A stretch of DNA of 60,076 bases from Treponema sp. UBA4267 (lineage in GTDB: Bacteria > Spirochaetota > Spirochaetia > Treponematales > Treponemataceae), in contig DGWD01000004.1 of assembly GCA_002395155.1 (NCBI GenBank), positions 3,282 through 63,357 on the forward strand, read 5' to 3'. The notes under the pieces are model-generated. The model searched no databases and was not told where the DNA came from. It saw only the letters and a list, made by a program, of their open reading frames with translations. Below are positions 52,481-60,076 of this stretch, piece by piece. A program made the translations under genes and the position numbers. The stretch's first letter is position 1; each line of letters starts with the position of its first letter.

Positions 52481-52883
52481 CAGATGGAATAATAAGCCGG
52501 GTTCTGTCTGCTATTAAACAGAAAATCTGTAAAATAGTAATAACCATCTATCCGCATCAAATATTGCTATTTGACTCTAGCGATCTACCCGCAGTATTGT
52601 TCGGAAAGACATAACTGCTACTTAATCTTGCTCCAAATGAGGTTTACCTGCCATAAATGTTACCACTTATGCGGTGGTCTCTTACACCACCATTTCACCC
52701 TTACCTGTTTCCAGGCGGTATACTTTCTGTTGCACTATCTGTCACATTTTGGGCTATGTATACAAATACAGCTACCAATTTGTGCCCGGTTATTACCCGG
52801 CATTTTTTCCGAAGGAGCCCGGACTTTCTCTCATCCCTGAAAACTATCATCAGAATGCAGGAAAGCGGTTATATTCCATCTGC
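52481..52883 (-). ncRNA. rnpB: RNase P RNA (type A-like)
   Basis: On the minus strand the 5' part contains GAGAGAAAGTCCGGGCTCC (P4 and neighbours) and the 3' part ACAGAACCCGGCTTAT, the two most conserved blocks of bacterial RNase P RNA. P1 is formed by GCAGATGGAATA (5' end at 52883) with TATTCCATCTG (3' end at 52481). The L15 sequence GGTAAACC, which pairs with tRNA CCA ends, is at 52641-52648. The molecule is about 403 nt long. It lies between the zinc-ribbon gene and the TPR gene on the same strand. A U-run (52473-52480) follows P1 directly. Confidence 0.95.
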
Positions 52884-52892
52884 TAAATTACT

Positions 52893-52924
52893 AAAAAAAT
52901 GGTGCAGATTTTATAACCTGCACC
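52893..52924 (-). terminator. intrinsic terminator of the zinc-ribbon gene
   Basis: On the minus strand GGTGCAG (52924-52918) pairs with CTGCACC (52907-52901) around a 10-base loop, followed by A and seven T residues. It lies 20 bp after the stop of the zinc-ribbon gene and 10 bp before the rnpB 5' end. Confidence 0.8.
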
Positions 52925-52944
52925 CTAAAAACTCAAGTTAGAAA

Positions 52945-53877
52945 CTACTCTTCATCAGAGTCTTCATCACCATCGTCATCTTCGTCATCGTTCTGATTTT
53001 CATCATCGTCATCTGAACCATCATCTGACAAATCATCATCATAAAGATTGTCGTCGTAATCTTTTTCTTCATCAGAATCTTCATCTTCACCGAAGGTTTC
53101 ATCATCAAAATCTGCAAGACTTCCTACAGAATCGAGGCTGAAGTAATCTTCAGTATCTTCAGAACTCTGTTCATCGTATTCAAGAACACGGCTACAATAT
53201 GGACAGAACTTAATTCCATCACCCTGACGAACTTCATTTGCAAAGTCAGCAGGAAGAATCATGTGACAACCAGAACAAACACCATTCTTTACAGTTACGA
53301 TACCTTCTGAGTTTCTCTGAATAATTCTTTCGAACTTAAACAAAATTTCTTCATTATTAAGTTCTTTTGTAATCTCTTCTACTTCTTTTTCAAGCTGGTT
53401 TAATTCAGCTGTATATTCGTCAGTTTTCTTATTAATAGAATTCTGAGCTGATTCAAGTTCACTCTTCTGGAAAGTAATCAACTCATTTGAATTCTTAAGT
53501 TTTTCGTCTAATTCAGCAAGATCACGTTCTTCTTTCTGAAGTTCTTTTCTTACTTCTTCTTCCTTATTCTTAGCTTCAAGAATCTGCTTTTCCAAAGCTT
53601 CGTATTCACGGTGAGTAGTAGAATTTGCAACTCCCTTTTCACCTTCTTCACGAGTTTTTACAGCTTCTTCAAGATCTTCTTTTAATTTAGAAACCTTTTC
53701 TTTAATTGAATCATACTGTGTCTGTTCTTCAATAAATTCTTTCTGAGTTTTTTCAAGCAAATCTTTCTGGTTGCTCAACTGTTTTGGAGCTTCATCTCTT
53801 TTTGCTTCCAAATCGTATTTTTTTACAAGAATATCCTGTAACTTTTTAAGAATTTCAATAACGTCCTGTGTTACCAT
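52945..53877 (-). CDS. coiled-coil C4 zinc-ribbon protein with acidic tail
   Basis: A 310-residue protein in three parts. The first is a long antiparallel coiled coil (about 5-190). The second is a C4 zinc ribbon with CSGCHMILPADFANEVRQGDGIKFCPYC (about 200-228). The third is a C-terminal tail of about 75 residues made mostly of Asp and Glu with some Ser and Asn. The first two parts match the zf-RING_7 family (CdsZ-like; chlamydial CT398 is a relative reported to bind sigma-54 and a FliH-like protein, from memory). The acidic tail is an addition. The gene lies 71 bp downstream of rpoD and is followed by its own terminator, then rnpB. Confidence 0.88.
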   Translation of the reverse strand: MVTQDVIEILKKLQDILVKKYDLEAKRDEAPKQLSNQKDLLEKTQKEFIEEQTQYDSIKEKVSKLKEDLEEAVKTREEGEKGVANSTTHREYEALEKQILEAKNKEEEVRKELQKEERDLAELDEKLKNSNELITFQKSELESAQNSINKKTDEYTAELNQLEKEVEEITKELNNEEILFKFERIIQRNSEGIVTVKNGVCSGCHMILPADFANEVRQGDGIKFCPYCSRVLEYDEQSSEDTEDYFSLDSVGSLADFDDETFGEDEDSDEEKDYDDNLYDDDLSDDGSDDDDENQNDDEDDDGDEDSDEE

Positions 53878-53917
53878 TTAAGGGTTCCTCATTTAAAATA
53901 TCTACAAATATATATTA

Positions 53918-53944
53918 ATTATAATTTTTAGTCTAGAAGTCCAA
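53918..53944 (-). promoter_or_regulatory. possible promoter of the zinc-ribbon gene
   Basis: In the 71-bp gap after rpoD, the minus strand shows TTGGAC (53944-53939) and TATAAT (53923-53918), but with only 15 bp between them. It may give the zinc-ribbon gene a supply independent of rpoD. Confidence 0.3.
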
Positions 53945-53948
53945 CAAA

Positions 53949-55802
53949 TTAGGTTTCGATATAATCACGAAGTCCATTTGCTCTTCTAGGATGTCTAAGT
54001 CTTCTTAATGCCTTAGCTTCAATCTGACGAATACGTTCACGTGTTACATCAAAATAAAGACCAACTTCTTCCAATGTAAGTGAATAACCATCTTCAAGAC
54101 CAAAACGCATTTTAAGAACTTCCTGTTCACGAGGAGGCAATGTATTTAATACAGAACGCAACTGTTCCTGTAATAAAGTAAATGCTGTCTGTGTAGCTGG
54201 ATTTTCAACTTCCTTATCTTCAATAAAGTCTCCAAGGATTGAGTCTTCCTCTTCTCCAATTGGAGTTTCAAGAGAGATTGGTTCACGTGCAACATTTTTA
54301 ACCTGTTTTACACGAGACAAAGCCCAACCAAGCTGCTGTGCAATTTCATCATCTGTTGGTTCACGACCAAGCTTTTGCATAAGCTGACGACTTTCACGCA
54401 CAACCTTATTAATCTGTTCAATCATATGAACTGGAACACGAATTGTACGAGCCTGATCTGAAATAGAACGTGTAATAGCCTGACGAATCCACCATGTAGC
54501 ATATGTAGAAAACTTAAATCCTTTACGGTATTCAAATTTTTCAACAGCCTTAATCAAACCAATATTTCCTTCCTGAATCAAATCAAAGAAGTGCAATCCG
54601 CGGTTTGTATATTTTTTTGCAATAGAAACAACCAAACGGAGGTTGGCATTAATAAGACGATTTTTTGCTTTCTCCATCATCTGGCGTCCATATTCAATAT
54701 CTTTAGCCATCTTCTGGATATCATCTACGCTATTTTCAAATTCATATTCAAGTTTGTGAAGTTTACGGTCAATTTTCTGAATCTGTGTATAAATTTCACG
54801 GATTTCATCAGCAGTCATATTCAAATCTTTTTCAAGTTTTACTGCCTGAGATTTGATTGAGATTTTACGTCCAAGATTACGCAACTCAGAAGTGTTAGAA
54901 ACACGAAGTTCCTTCATCTTCTTTTCCTGTTTCAAGTGGTAATCTTCAATTTTGATTGTTGCTTCACGGTATTTCTGAGTGAATTTATCCAATTCTTCTG
55001 TTTGAATATCAACCTTCTGCAATTCTGGCAAAATTTTTGCCCTAAGAGTCACCAGCTGAGGATTTTCAAAAATCTCACTAGACTGTTCAACTTCAAAAAG
55101 CTGTTTTTTAATTGCCATATACTGTTTCATTTCTGAAAGAACAGGTTTGATATTTTCACCATAGAATGACTTTAAACGACGTTTATCAGCCATTTCTTCA
55201 TTTATTTCTTTACGAGTTTTTCCTGGTTCGTGAACATCAATTCGAGTAAACGCTTTCTGTGCTATTGCAAAAAATTCAGGAATCATAATACCTGAGTTTT
55301 TTATAACATCTTTAATGATGTTATTTCCCTGCTCCATAGTTTTAGAAAGTTCAACTTCCTGTTCTGCAGTAAGAAGGTTTTCTTTTCCGATTTCTCTTAG
55401 ATAGAGTCTGATTGGATCATCAACACTAGAATCCTTGTCACTATTTACAAGTCTATTTCTAGAAGCTTTTTCAGCTTTTTCAATTTCAGAAACTGTTTCA
55501 TCTTCTTCAACAACATCATCGTCATCCTGATCAAGAATCATGCTGTCATCATCTTCATCATCTTCCATCTCATCTTGATCATCATCCTGACCAATGATTC
55601 CAGTTTCAACAGGTTCTTTATTAATATCTTTTAATAATTTTAAGACAGGTTCCATTAATTCATCTTGATTAACAAAGTCCTGTCCCAAGTATTCAATTAC
55701 ATCATCCCATGTAATTATTTTTTTTGTTTTTGCAAACTCAAGGAGTTTCTCAACAGCTGGATTAGTAGCCAAAGCCAAAGCAGAATTGCTTGTTTCGTCC
55801 AT
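53949..55802 (-). CDS. rpoD: primary sigma factor (sigma-70 family)
   Basis: A sigma factor of about 617 residues. Region 1.1 is at the N-terminus, followed by an Asp/Glu-rich stretch (about 75-110). Region 1.2 is DDPIRLYLREIGKENLLTAEQEVELS. A long helical non-conserved segment precedes region 2 (NLRLVVSIAKKYTNRGLHFFDLIQEGNIGLIKAVEKFEYRKGFKFSTYATWWIRQAITR). Region 3 follows, and region 4 ends with LTLEEVGLYFDVTRERIRQIEAKALRRLRHP. ATG 55802 is preferred over an in-frame GTG at 55814 because AGGTG stands nine bases before it, while the GTG directly abuts the dnaG stop. Confidence 0.97.
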   Translation of the reverse strand: MDETSNSALALATNPAVEKLLEFAKTKKIITWDDVIEYLGQDFVNQDELMEPVLKLLKDINKEPVETGIIGQDDDQDEMEDDEDDDSMILDQDDDDVVEEDETVSEIEKAEKASRNRLVNSDKDSSVDDPIRLYLREIGKENLLTAEQEVELSKTMEQGNNIIKDVIKNSGIMIPEFFAIAQKAFTRIDVHEPGKTRKEINEEMADKRRLKSFYGENIKPVLSEMKQYMAIKKQLFEVEQSSEIFENPQLVTLRAKILPELQKVDIQTEELDKFTQKYREATIKIEDYHLKQEKKMKELRVSNTSELRNLGRKISIKSQAVKLEKDLNMTADEIREIYTQIQKIDRKLHKLEYEFENSVDDIQKMAKDIEYGRQMMEKAKNRLINANLRLVVSIAKKYTNRGLHFFDLIQEGNIGLIKAVEKFEYRKGFKFSTYATWWIRQAITRSISDQARTIRVPVHMIEQINKVVRESRQLMQKLGREPTDDEIAQQLGWALSRVKQVKNVAREPISLETPIGEEEDSILGDFIEDKEVENPATQTAFTLLQEQLRSVLNTLPPREQEVLKMRFGLEDGYSLTLEEVGLYFDVTRERIRQIEAKALRRLRHPRRANGLRDYIET

Positions 55803-55814
55803 AACAGTATTCAC

Positions 55815-57629
55815 CTACTTTTGTCCTAACGCTTGAACTTTTTTATCTAGTTCAAGTTTTTCTGTTAGAAGATTGTTCAATTGCTTTTGATCATCTTCCG
55901 TTATAACCTTATATTCCTTGATTCTTTGTAACAACTTATCTCTCTGAGCAAAAAGCCTATTTTTCTTTAGGTATTTAATTGTGTCCTCTACAATGACACC
56001 GACTTGTCCGCTTTTATAAACTCCAGAAGAAATTGAACCAGTTATAAGCTGCATCAATTGTTCATCGTCACAATGGCTCAATATATCGTTTATAGTGAAA
56101 TGTTGACCATTAAAACAAACTTCTAATATTTTAAATAACTTTTTAGCTGATTGATTTTGGAAATCGTCTTCAATGACATTCGAATGCAGTACTTTGAACT
56201 GGTCTAAATCGGCGATAACAGCTATTAAACCTCGCAATTCGGCATCGAGTTTAATCTGTTTTACTTCTTCTTTTTGATTATTATTTGACCGGATATTTGT
56301 ACGCGCTCGGGCTTGATCACGATTGTTAAAATCTCTTTTTACAGCCTCCGGTTTTAGATTAAATGTCTGACACAACAGTTCCAGACATGACTCCTTTTGT
56401 ATACTAGATTGAAGCACGTCTATATACAAAAAGTATTCCAACGCAGCTTTTCGCTTACCCTCAGGAGTATCCAAAGGGTATTTTTCACCTAGTCTAAGTA
56501 AAAGATAGTCGCTATCTAATATAGCATTATTTACCTGTGCCGTCAAGTTTTCAGCCCCGTATTTAAGCATAATTTCGGCAGGATCCTTTCCACCCTGTAA
56601 ACGTATAATCTTTACAGTCAAATCATGCTCTCTACAAAGCTTTATAGCCTTCCATGTGGCGGCCTGACCTGCACCATCAGAGTCAAAAGAAAGATATACA
56701 GCTCCATCAGCAACAAAGCCCTGCAACATTTTTACATGTTCTTCTGTAAAAGCCGTTCCAAGAGTTGCAACCGCATAATCAAGACCACACTGATGATAGG
56801 CAATTACATCCATATTTCCTTCACAAAGGATTACTTTCTTTTCCCTTCTAATTGCATCTTTAGCAAAATTAAAACCAAACAAAGTCTCCTTTTTCTTAAA
56901 CTGAATAAGTTCTCCAGAGTTTAAATACTTTCTCTGGCTTTCATCAGCAGGAGGAATTACACGGCCTCCAAAAGCAACAACCTGGCCCCTTCTATTAAAA
57001 ATAGGAAACATTAATCTGTCAGAAAAAAATGAATAATCTGGATATTTAGAACTAAACAAACCGCTTTTATTTAAAAAATCATCACTGTAGTTTTTCTTTC
57101 GTAAAAAAACCTTCAACCACTTTCGATCTGCAGGAGCATAACCTAATTTAAATTTTTCAATAGTTTCTCTGGTTAAACCACGTTTTATAACATAATCAAG
57201 AGCTTTTTTACCTTGTTCTGTTTCCAGCAAAAAATAATGAAACATAGAAGCTGTTCTTTCATATAGATCTATATTTTGCTCAATTTCATCATTTTTCTTA
57301 AAATTTTCATCAGGCTTAAAACCATCTTTATATTTGATTGGGATACCATTTTTTTTGGCAAGAGCAACAAGAGTATCGGCATAGGAAAGTTTTTCCATTT
57401 CCATAATAAAATTGATTATGTTTCCGCTCTTCTTACAACCAAAACAGTAAAAAAACTTTTTATCTCCATCAACATGAAAGGAAGCGGTCTTTTCTCCATG
57501 AAAAGGACAACACCCCCACCAGTCATTTCCACTTCGACGTTCAAGTCTGGTATATTCCCCGACAGTAGAAACTATATCTGCAGTATTGAGAATATCATTT
57601 ATTGTTTCTTCAGAAATATAACCAGCCAC
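55815..57629 (-). CDS. dnaG: DNA primase
   Basis: A 604-residue primase. The zinc-binding domain has CPFHGEKTASFHVDGDKKFFYCFGC (Cys41, His44, Cys62, Cys65). The core has YFPDYSFFSDRLMFPI-like and GRVIPP segments. The Toprim domain shows KVILCEGNMDVIAYHQCGLDYAVATLGTAFTEEHV and SFDSDGAGQAA. A helical C-terminal part would bind DnaB. The start is GTG; the next in-frame ATG lies within the catalytic fold and would remove the zinc domain. It starts 3 bp after mltG and is followed directly by rpoD, the classic macromolecular-synthesis pairing. Confidence 0.96.
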   Translation of the reverse strand: MAGYISEETINDILNTADIVSTVGEYTRLERRSGNDWWGCCPFHGEKTASFHVDGDKKFFYCFGCKKSGNIINFIMEMEKLSYADTLVALAKKNGIPIKYKDGFKPDENFKKNDEIEQNIDLYERTASMFHYFLLETEQGKKALDYVIKRGLTRETIEKFKLGYAPADRKWLKVFLRKKNYSDDFLNKSGLFSSKYPDYSFFSDRLMFPIFNRRGQVVAFGGRVIPPADESQRKYLNSGELIQFKKKETLFGFNFAKDAIRREKKVILCEGNMDVIAYHQCGLDYAVATLGTAFTEEHVKMLQGFVADGAVYLSFDSDGAGQAATWKAIKLCREHDLTVKIIRLQGGKDPAEIMLKYGAENLTAQVNNAILDSDYLLLRLGEKYPLDTPEGKRKAALEYFLYIDVLQSSIQKESCLELLCQTFNLKPEAVKRDFNNRDQARARTNIRSNNNQKEEVKQIKLDAELRGLIAVIADLDQFKVLHSNVIEDDFQNQSAKKLFKILEVCFNGQHFTINDILSHCDDEQLMQLITGSISSGVYKSGQVGVIVEDTIKYLKKNRLFAQRDKLLQRIKEYKVITEDDQKQLNNLLTEKLELDKKVQALGQK

Positions 57630-57632
57630 CTA

Positions 57633-58694
57633 TTATTTTGCCCTCTTAGTAACAGTTAGATGATTTTCAACATGATCCTCAAAACTAGATGTAAAAACAT
57701 GTCGTCCCTGTTCTGCATCAACAACCTGAAAAAAGTAATAATTTGTTTTTGGAGTATTTGTAGCTGCATCCAAAGCAATCAAACCTGGATTAGAAATTGC
57801 TCCAGGAGGTAATCCAGCCCATTTATATGTATTATAAGGATTATCTATTTTTGTATCCTCTATCAAAATTCTATCAGGATGAGGCCTACCTTCAATTTCT
57901 GTAAGAATATAAACAATAGTTGCACATGAATACAAACCGATATTTCTTCTAAGTCTGTTTTTAAAAACACTGGCAATTATAGGAGCTTCATCGGCAACCG
58001 CATACTCTTTTTCAACAACAGAAGCAAGTCTGACTGTATAAAACAAATCCTCATCATTCATTTCCGAAAGATTAGGTACACTTTTTATCTTTTCGAAAAA
58101 ATTATTAATCATAATAATGGCGACACTTTCAGCATTCATTCCGGCGGTTAAAAAATATGTATCAGGGAAAAGATAACCTTCACAAGAATCTCCTGGAATA
58201 TTATATTGCAGACACATTTTACCAGACTTACAAATCTGTATGAAATCCAAAGCAGAACAAATCTTATTTTCTTCCAGTACATATGCTATCTGAGAAATAG
58301 TATAACCTTCCGGAATAGAAACCCTTATATATTCCTGTTGTCCAGAAGAAAGATTCTTTTGAATTTGGACAATATTCATATTATTCTGAATATGATAGAT
58401 TCCGCTTCTCAAAGTGAATGTAAATTCCTCTTCATCTGGAAAGAATATTTTATTAATTTGAGGAAAACGGGCTGAATAATAAAAAAGCTTATCACTTCTT
58501 ATCAAACCTTCCTGTTTCAAAAGTTTAGAAACCTTACTCACTGACATTCCACTAGGAATTTCAACACGAACATCTATAACATTTTGATCCGAAGAAATTG
58601 GTTTAGAAAGATTTTTTATATAAAAATAAAAAGAGATTACCCCTGCTAAAAGCAAAAATAAGATAATCAAGAGAATTGTTCTTAATTTTTTCAT
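57633..58694 (-). CDS. mltG: endolytic murein transglycosylase
   Basis: A 353-residue YceG-like protein with one N-terminal membrane helix (about 5-27), a LysM-like segment (RVEIPSGMSVSKVSKLLKQEGLI) and the catalytic domain. That domain contains EGYLFPDTYFL, RLASVVEKEYAVADEAPIIASVFKNRL (Glu is the catalytic residue) and PYNTYKWAGLPPGAISNPGLIALDAATNTPKTNYYFFQV. It cuts nascent glycan strands near the membrane and so terminates chain growth. The ATG overlaps the stop of the small gene upstream (ATGA), and dnaG follows after 3 bp. Confidence 0.95.
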   Translation of the reverse strand: MKKLRTILLIILFLLLAGVISFYFYIKNLSKPISSDQNVIDVRVEIPSGMSVSKVSKLLKQEGLIRSDKLFYYSARFPQINKIFFPDEEEFTFTLRSGIYHIQNNMNIVQIQKNLSSGQQEYIRVSIPEGYTISQIAYVLEENKICSALDFIQICKSGKMCLQYNIPGDSCEGYLFPDTYFLTAGMNAESVAIIMINNFFEKIKSVPNLSEMNDEDLFYTVRLASVVEKEYAVADEAPIIASVFKNRLRRNIGLYSCATIVYILTEIEGRPHPDRILIEDTKIDNPYNTYKWAGLPPGAISNPGLIALDAATNTPKTNYYFFQVVDAEQGRHVFTSSFEDHVENHLTVTKRAK

Positions 58695-58882
58695 GAATAA
58701 AAACGCTTTACCTCTTCAATTGACATTGAATTATAAATTGAATCTTCCAGAGTCTTACAAAAAGTTTCAAGCCCCTGAGGCAACTCTTCCTGCTTTTGCC
58801 GTAAATACTTTGCAAGTATAAACAACTCTTTTTTAGAAAAGGCATACTCAAGAACTGTTATGTCTTCGTTATCTAAAAGCAT
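58691..58882 (-). CDS. small helical protein of unknown function
   Basis: About 63 residues, predicted helical, with no membrane segment or recognised motif (DNEDITVLEYAFSKKELFILAKYLRQKQEELPQGLETF). The frame can also start at a TTG two codons earlier (58888). ATG 58882 is chosen because the TTG has only a weak AGAG-type site. It is coupled to mltG by an ATGA overlap and lies 9 bp after the hydrolase gene, so it is very likely expressed. Confidence 0.65.
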   Translation of the reverse strand: MLLDNEDITVLEYAFSKKELFILAKYLRQKQEELPQGLETFCKTLEDSIYNSMSIEEVKRFYS

Positions 58883-58891
58883 AGGCAATCT

Positions 58892-59827
58892 CTATAATTC
58901 AAATTCCATATCTTCTTTAGCCAGCTCAATTTTTATATCAGAATGATTGATATACTGGGCATACCATCGAGCAGCCTGAAGAATTGAATTTAACTTTTTA
59001 TCATCATAAGCAGGTTCATGATGAAAAAGATAAACCTTCTTTATATTCCAATAAACTGCAAAATCTATTGCATAACAGAAAGCAGAATGCCCCCAATTTT
59101 CCTTACGATAAACTTCTTCTACAGTATATTGAGAATCAATCACAATAACATCAGCATCCCTAAAGACCGACTGACCTTCATTTGTGGTTTTATTAAAATC
59201 TGAACTTTTTAACTCAACATCTGTTGCATAAACAAATTTTTTTCCGTTTTTCTCAAAAGAAAAAGAATAAGAATCTCCTGGATGTCTCATTTTATGGGAA
59301 TTAATTTTAATATCATCAATAAAAAAATCTGTATCTGCTTCCAGAGTATGAAAATCTATATTCTTTGAAATTGATTTTCCAACAGAAGGTGGACTAAATG
59401 GCTCTTTCATCTGCTCCCAAAACAACTCTCTTGCTTCAGGCCAATGAGAATAAAATTCAAACTTTACTTTTGGATTGTATGCGTGATCAAAAAAAGGAAA
59501 ACCATTTATATGATCCCAATGAAAATGGGAAATAATCAGATGATATTTTGAAGGACATTTTTTTTCTTTTCCAAGAGCCCTGATTCCTGAACCTGCATCA
59601 AGAATTATATGTGTATCACCATCTTCAATTTCTACACAAGCTGTATTACCACCTGCAGTTCCAAAAATCCAAGAAGGTAGACTTGATACAAATTTTGCAC
59701 GTGTTTCTGCAGACTGTAAATCGGCAGGTGTTACACGCTGTATTGCAGCCATAATTTTTGATTGAACCTGTTTTGGTGAAATTGGAGTTGGTAAAGACCC
59801 TCTTACACCCCAAAAATGTATTTTCAA
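58892..59827 (-). CDS. metallo-beta-lactamase-fold hydrolase
   Basis: A 311-residue cytoplasmic protein with FWGVRGSLPTP at the start, GGNTACVEIEDGDTHIILDAGSGIRALG, the zinc motif SHFHWDH, KMRHPGDSYSFSFEKNGKKFVYATDVE, and His in WGHSAFCYAIDFA and LFHHEP. This subgroup resembles cyclic-nucleotide phosphodiesterase or PhnP-like hydrolases; the substrate is unknown. The start is TTG with GAGGGG four bases upstream and no better ATG. It is the first gene after tRNA-Tyr and leads the run toward mltG, dnaG and rpoD. Confidence 0.87.
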   Translation of the reverse strand: MKIHFWGVRGSLPTPISPKQVQSKIMAAIQRVTPADLQSAETRAKFVSSLPSWIFGTAGGNTACVEIEDGDTHIILDAGSGIRALGKEKKCPSKYHLIISHFHWDHINGFPFFDHAYNPKVKFEFYSHWPEARELFWEQMKEPFSPPSVGKSISKNIDFHTLEADTDFFIDDIKINSHKMRHPGDSYSFSFEKNGKKFVYATDVELKSSDFNKTTNEGQSVFRDADVIVIDSQYTVEEVYRKENWGHSAFCYAIDFAVYWNIKKVYLFHHEPAYDDKKLNSILQAARWYAQYINHSDIKIELAKEDMEFEL

Positions 59828-59895
59828 TTTTCCCCTCTTTAGTAATAGTGATAATTTAAACTATCAAAAAAAATTTGTCTACACAGTACAAAAGG

Positions 59896-59904
59896 ATTAT
59901 AACA
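59896..59904 (-). promoter_or_regulatory. extended -10 upstream of the hydrolase gene
   Basis: On the minus strand TGT-TATAAT (59904-59896) gives a leader of about 60 bases before the TTG start, just after the tRNA-Tyr terminator. It is the same extended -10 form found before the MoxR and rnz genes. Confidence 0.45.
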
Positions 59905-59920
59905 AGAAATGATTTATGGC

Positions 59921-59952
59921 AAAAAAAAAGAGCTAGTTTTTAACTAACTCTT
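59921..59952 (-). terminator. intrinsic terminator of the tRNA transcript
   Basis: On the minus strand AAGAGTTAGT (59952-59943) pairs with ACTAGCTCTT (59937-59928) with one mismatch around a short loop, and the 3' arm runs into about nine T residues. It lies 11 bp after tRNA-Tyr. Confidence 0.8.
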
Positions 59953-59963
59953 GTTCTTCCTAA

Positions 59964-60045
59964 TGGGGAGTAGAGGACTCGAACCTCTGGAGGCGTGAGC
60001 CGAGGGATTTACAGTCCCTTGCAATTGCCGCTATGCGAACTCCCC
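59964..60045 (-). tRNA. tRNA-Tyr (anticodon GTA)
   Basis: An 82-nt class II tRNA. The acceptor arms GGGGAGT and ACTCCCC pair fully, the discriminator is A, the anticodon stem AGGGA/TCCCT encloses CTGTAAA with anticodon GTA, the variable arm is long, and the T-loop is TTCGAGT. CCA is not encoded. Confidence 0.95.
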
Positions 60046-60054
60046 TACTAAATA

Positions 60055-60076
60055 AGCTGCCTGTAGGATTTGGACC
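60055..60076 (-). tRNA. 3' end of another tRNA, cut by window edge (perhaps tRNA-Thr)
   Basis: Nine bases upstream of tRNA-Tyr the minus strand reads as T-loop, T-stem, acceptor arm (AGGCAGC) and a T discriminator. A U at position 73 and a gene order before tRNA-Tyr fit tRNA-Thr, but the anticodon is outside the window. The T-loop reads GTCCAAATC, with C where position 55 is almost always U. Confidence 0.5.

Noticed and set aside
52571..52941. Several plus-strand frames of 70-94 codons over the rnpB region
   Set aside because: They are translations of the complement of RNase P RNA, whose conserved P4, L15 and 3' blocks are clear on the minus strand.
1..60076. Search for CRISPR arrays, insertion sequences, phage genes and restriction-modification or toxin systems
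   Set aside because: No spaced direct repeats, transposase, integrase, or known defence-gene motifs were seen. The gene content is housekeeping, transport and signalling.

Overview
This is a contiguous, gene-dense chromosomal segment with AT-rich coding sequence, and it most likely comes from a treponeme (Spirochaetota, Treponema or a close relative). The main argument is the block at 45820-59827. It carries rodA, mrdA, mreD, mreC and mreB, a TPR protein, rnpB, a coiled-coil zinc-ribbon protein, rpoD, dnaG and mltG in one direction, an order I remember from Treponema pallidum and its relatives. Supporting signs are many SD-preceded TTG starts, tRNA genes without an encoded CCA together with RNase Z, PilZ and EAL proteins, and periplasmic proteins of the treponemal hypothetical type. 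No phage, insertion sequence, plasmid or CRISPR array was seen. The only stretch above 300 bases without a protein gene holds rnpB.

Left part (1-15625). A minus-strand signalling operon encodes a receiver/degenerate-GGDEF/EAL protein, a free-standing HPt protein and a hybrid-type sensor kinase cut by the window edge. Next come two different acyl-CoA (AMP-forming) ligases flanking an XRE-cupin regulator. The first ligase and the regulator share a near-identical AT-rich upstream module, and the regulator also has a 71% GC leader. A four-gene CUT1-type sugar or glycerol-phosphate ABC importer follows. It is succeeded by a PadR/DUF2812 pair with a clear operator overlapping its promoter, a membrane-anchored S41 peptidase with a probably leaderless mRNA, and a GrpB-family protein.

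Middle part (15747-38999). metG is followed by a FemAB-like aminoacyltransferase and a DUF5718 protein. Facing them is a minus-strand operon of MoxR ATPase, DUF58 protein, a large DUF4129-like membrane protein and an ATP-grasp ligase. Then come a MATE exporter, RNase Z, a Gld-like ABC system (ATPase, permease/GldG fusion, DUF4340 protein), a CPBP protease and a PilZ protein. An export-targeted helical-repeat protein, a ComEC protein without its nuclease domain, ksgA, a YggS protein, a small exported protein and a first RluA-type pseudouridine synthase complete it.

Right part (39030-60076). A second pseudouridine synthase reads its last 16 codons antisense through a tRNA-Leu gene. A three-gene minus-strand cluster (zinc-ribbon tail-anchored protein, pseudo-receiver, periplasmic protein) lies beside the divergent mfd gene. 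The cell-shape and sigma/primase block follows, then an MBL-fold hydrolase, tRNA-Tyr, and the 3' end of another tRNA at the window edge.

The least explained items are the MoxR/DUF58/ATP-grasp operon facing FemAB/DUF5718, the GC-rich leader with a leaderless Arg-rich mini-ORF, the shared upstream module, and the tRNA/CDS antisense overlap. All family names come from reading motifs, not from database searches.
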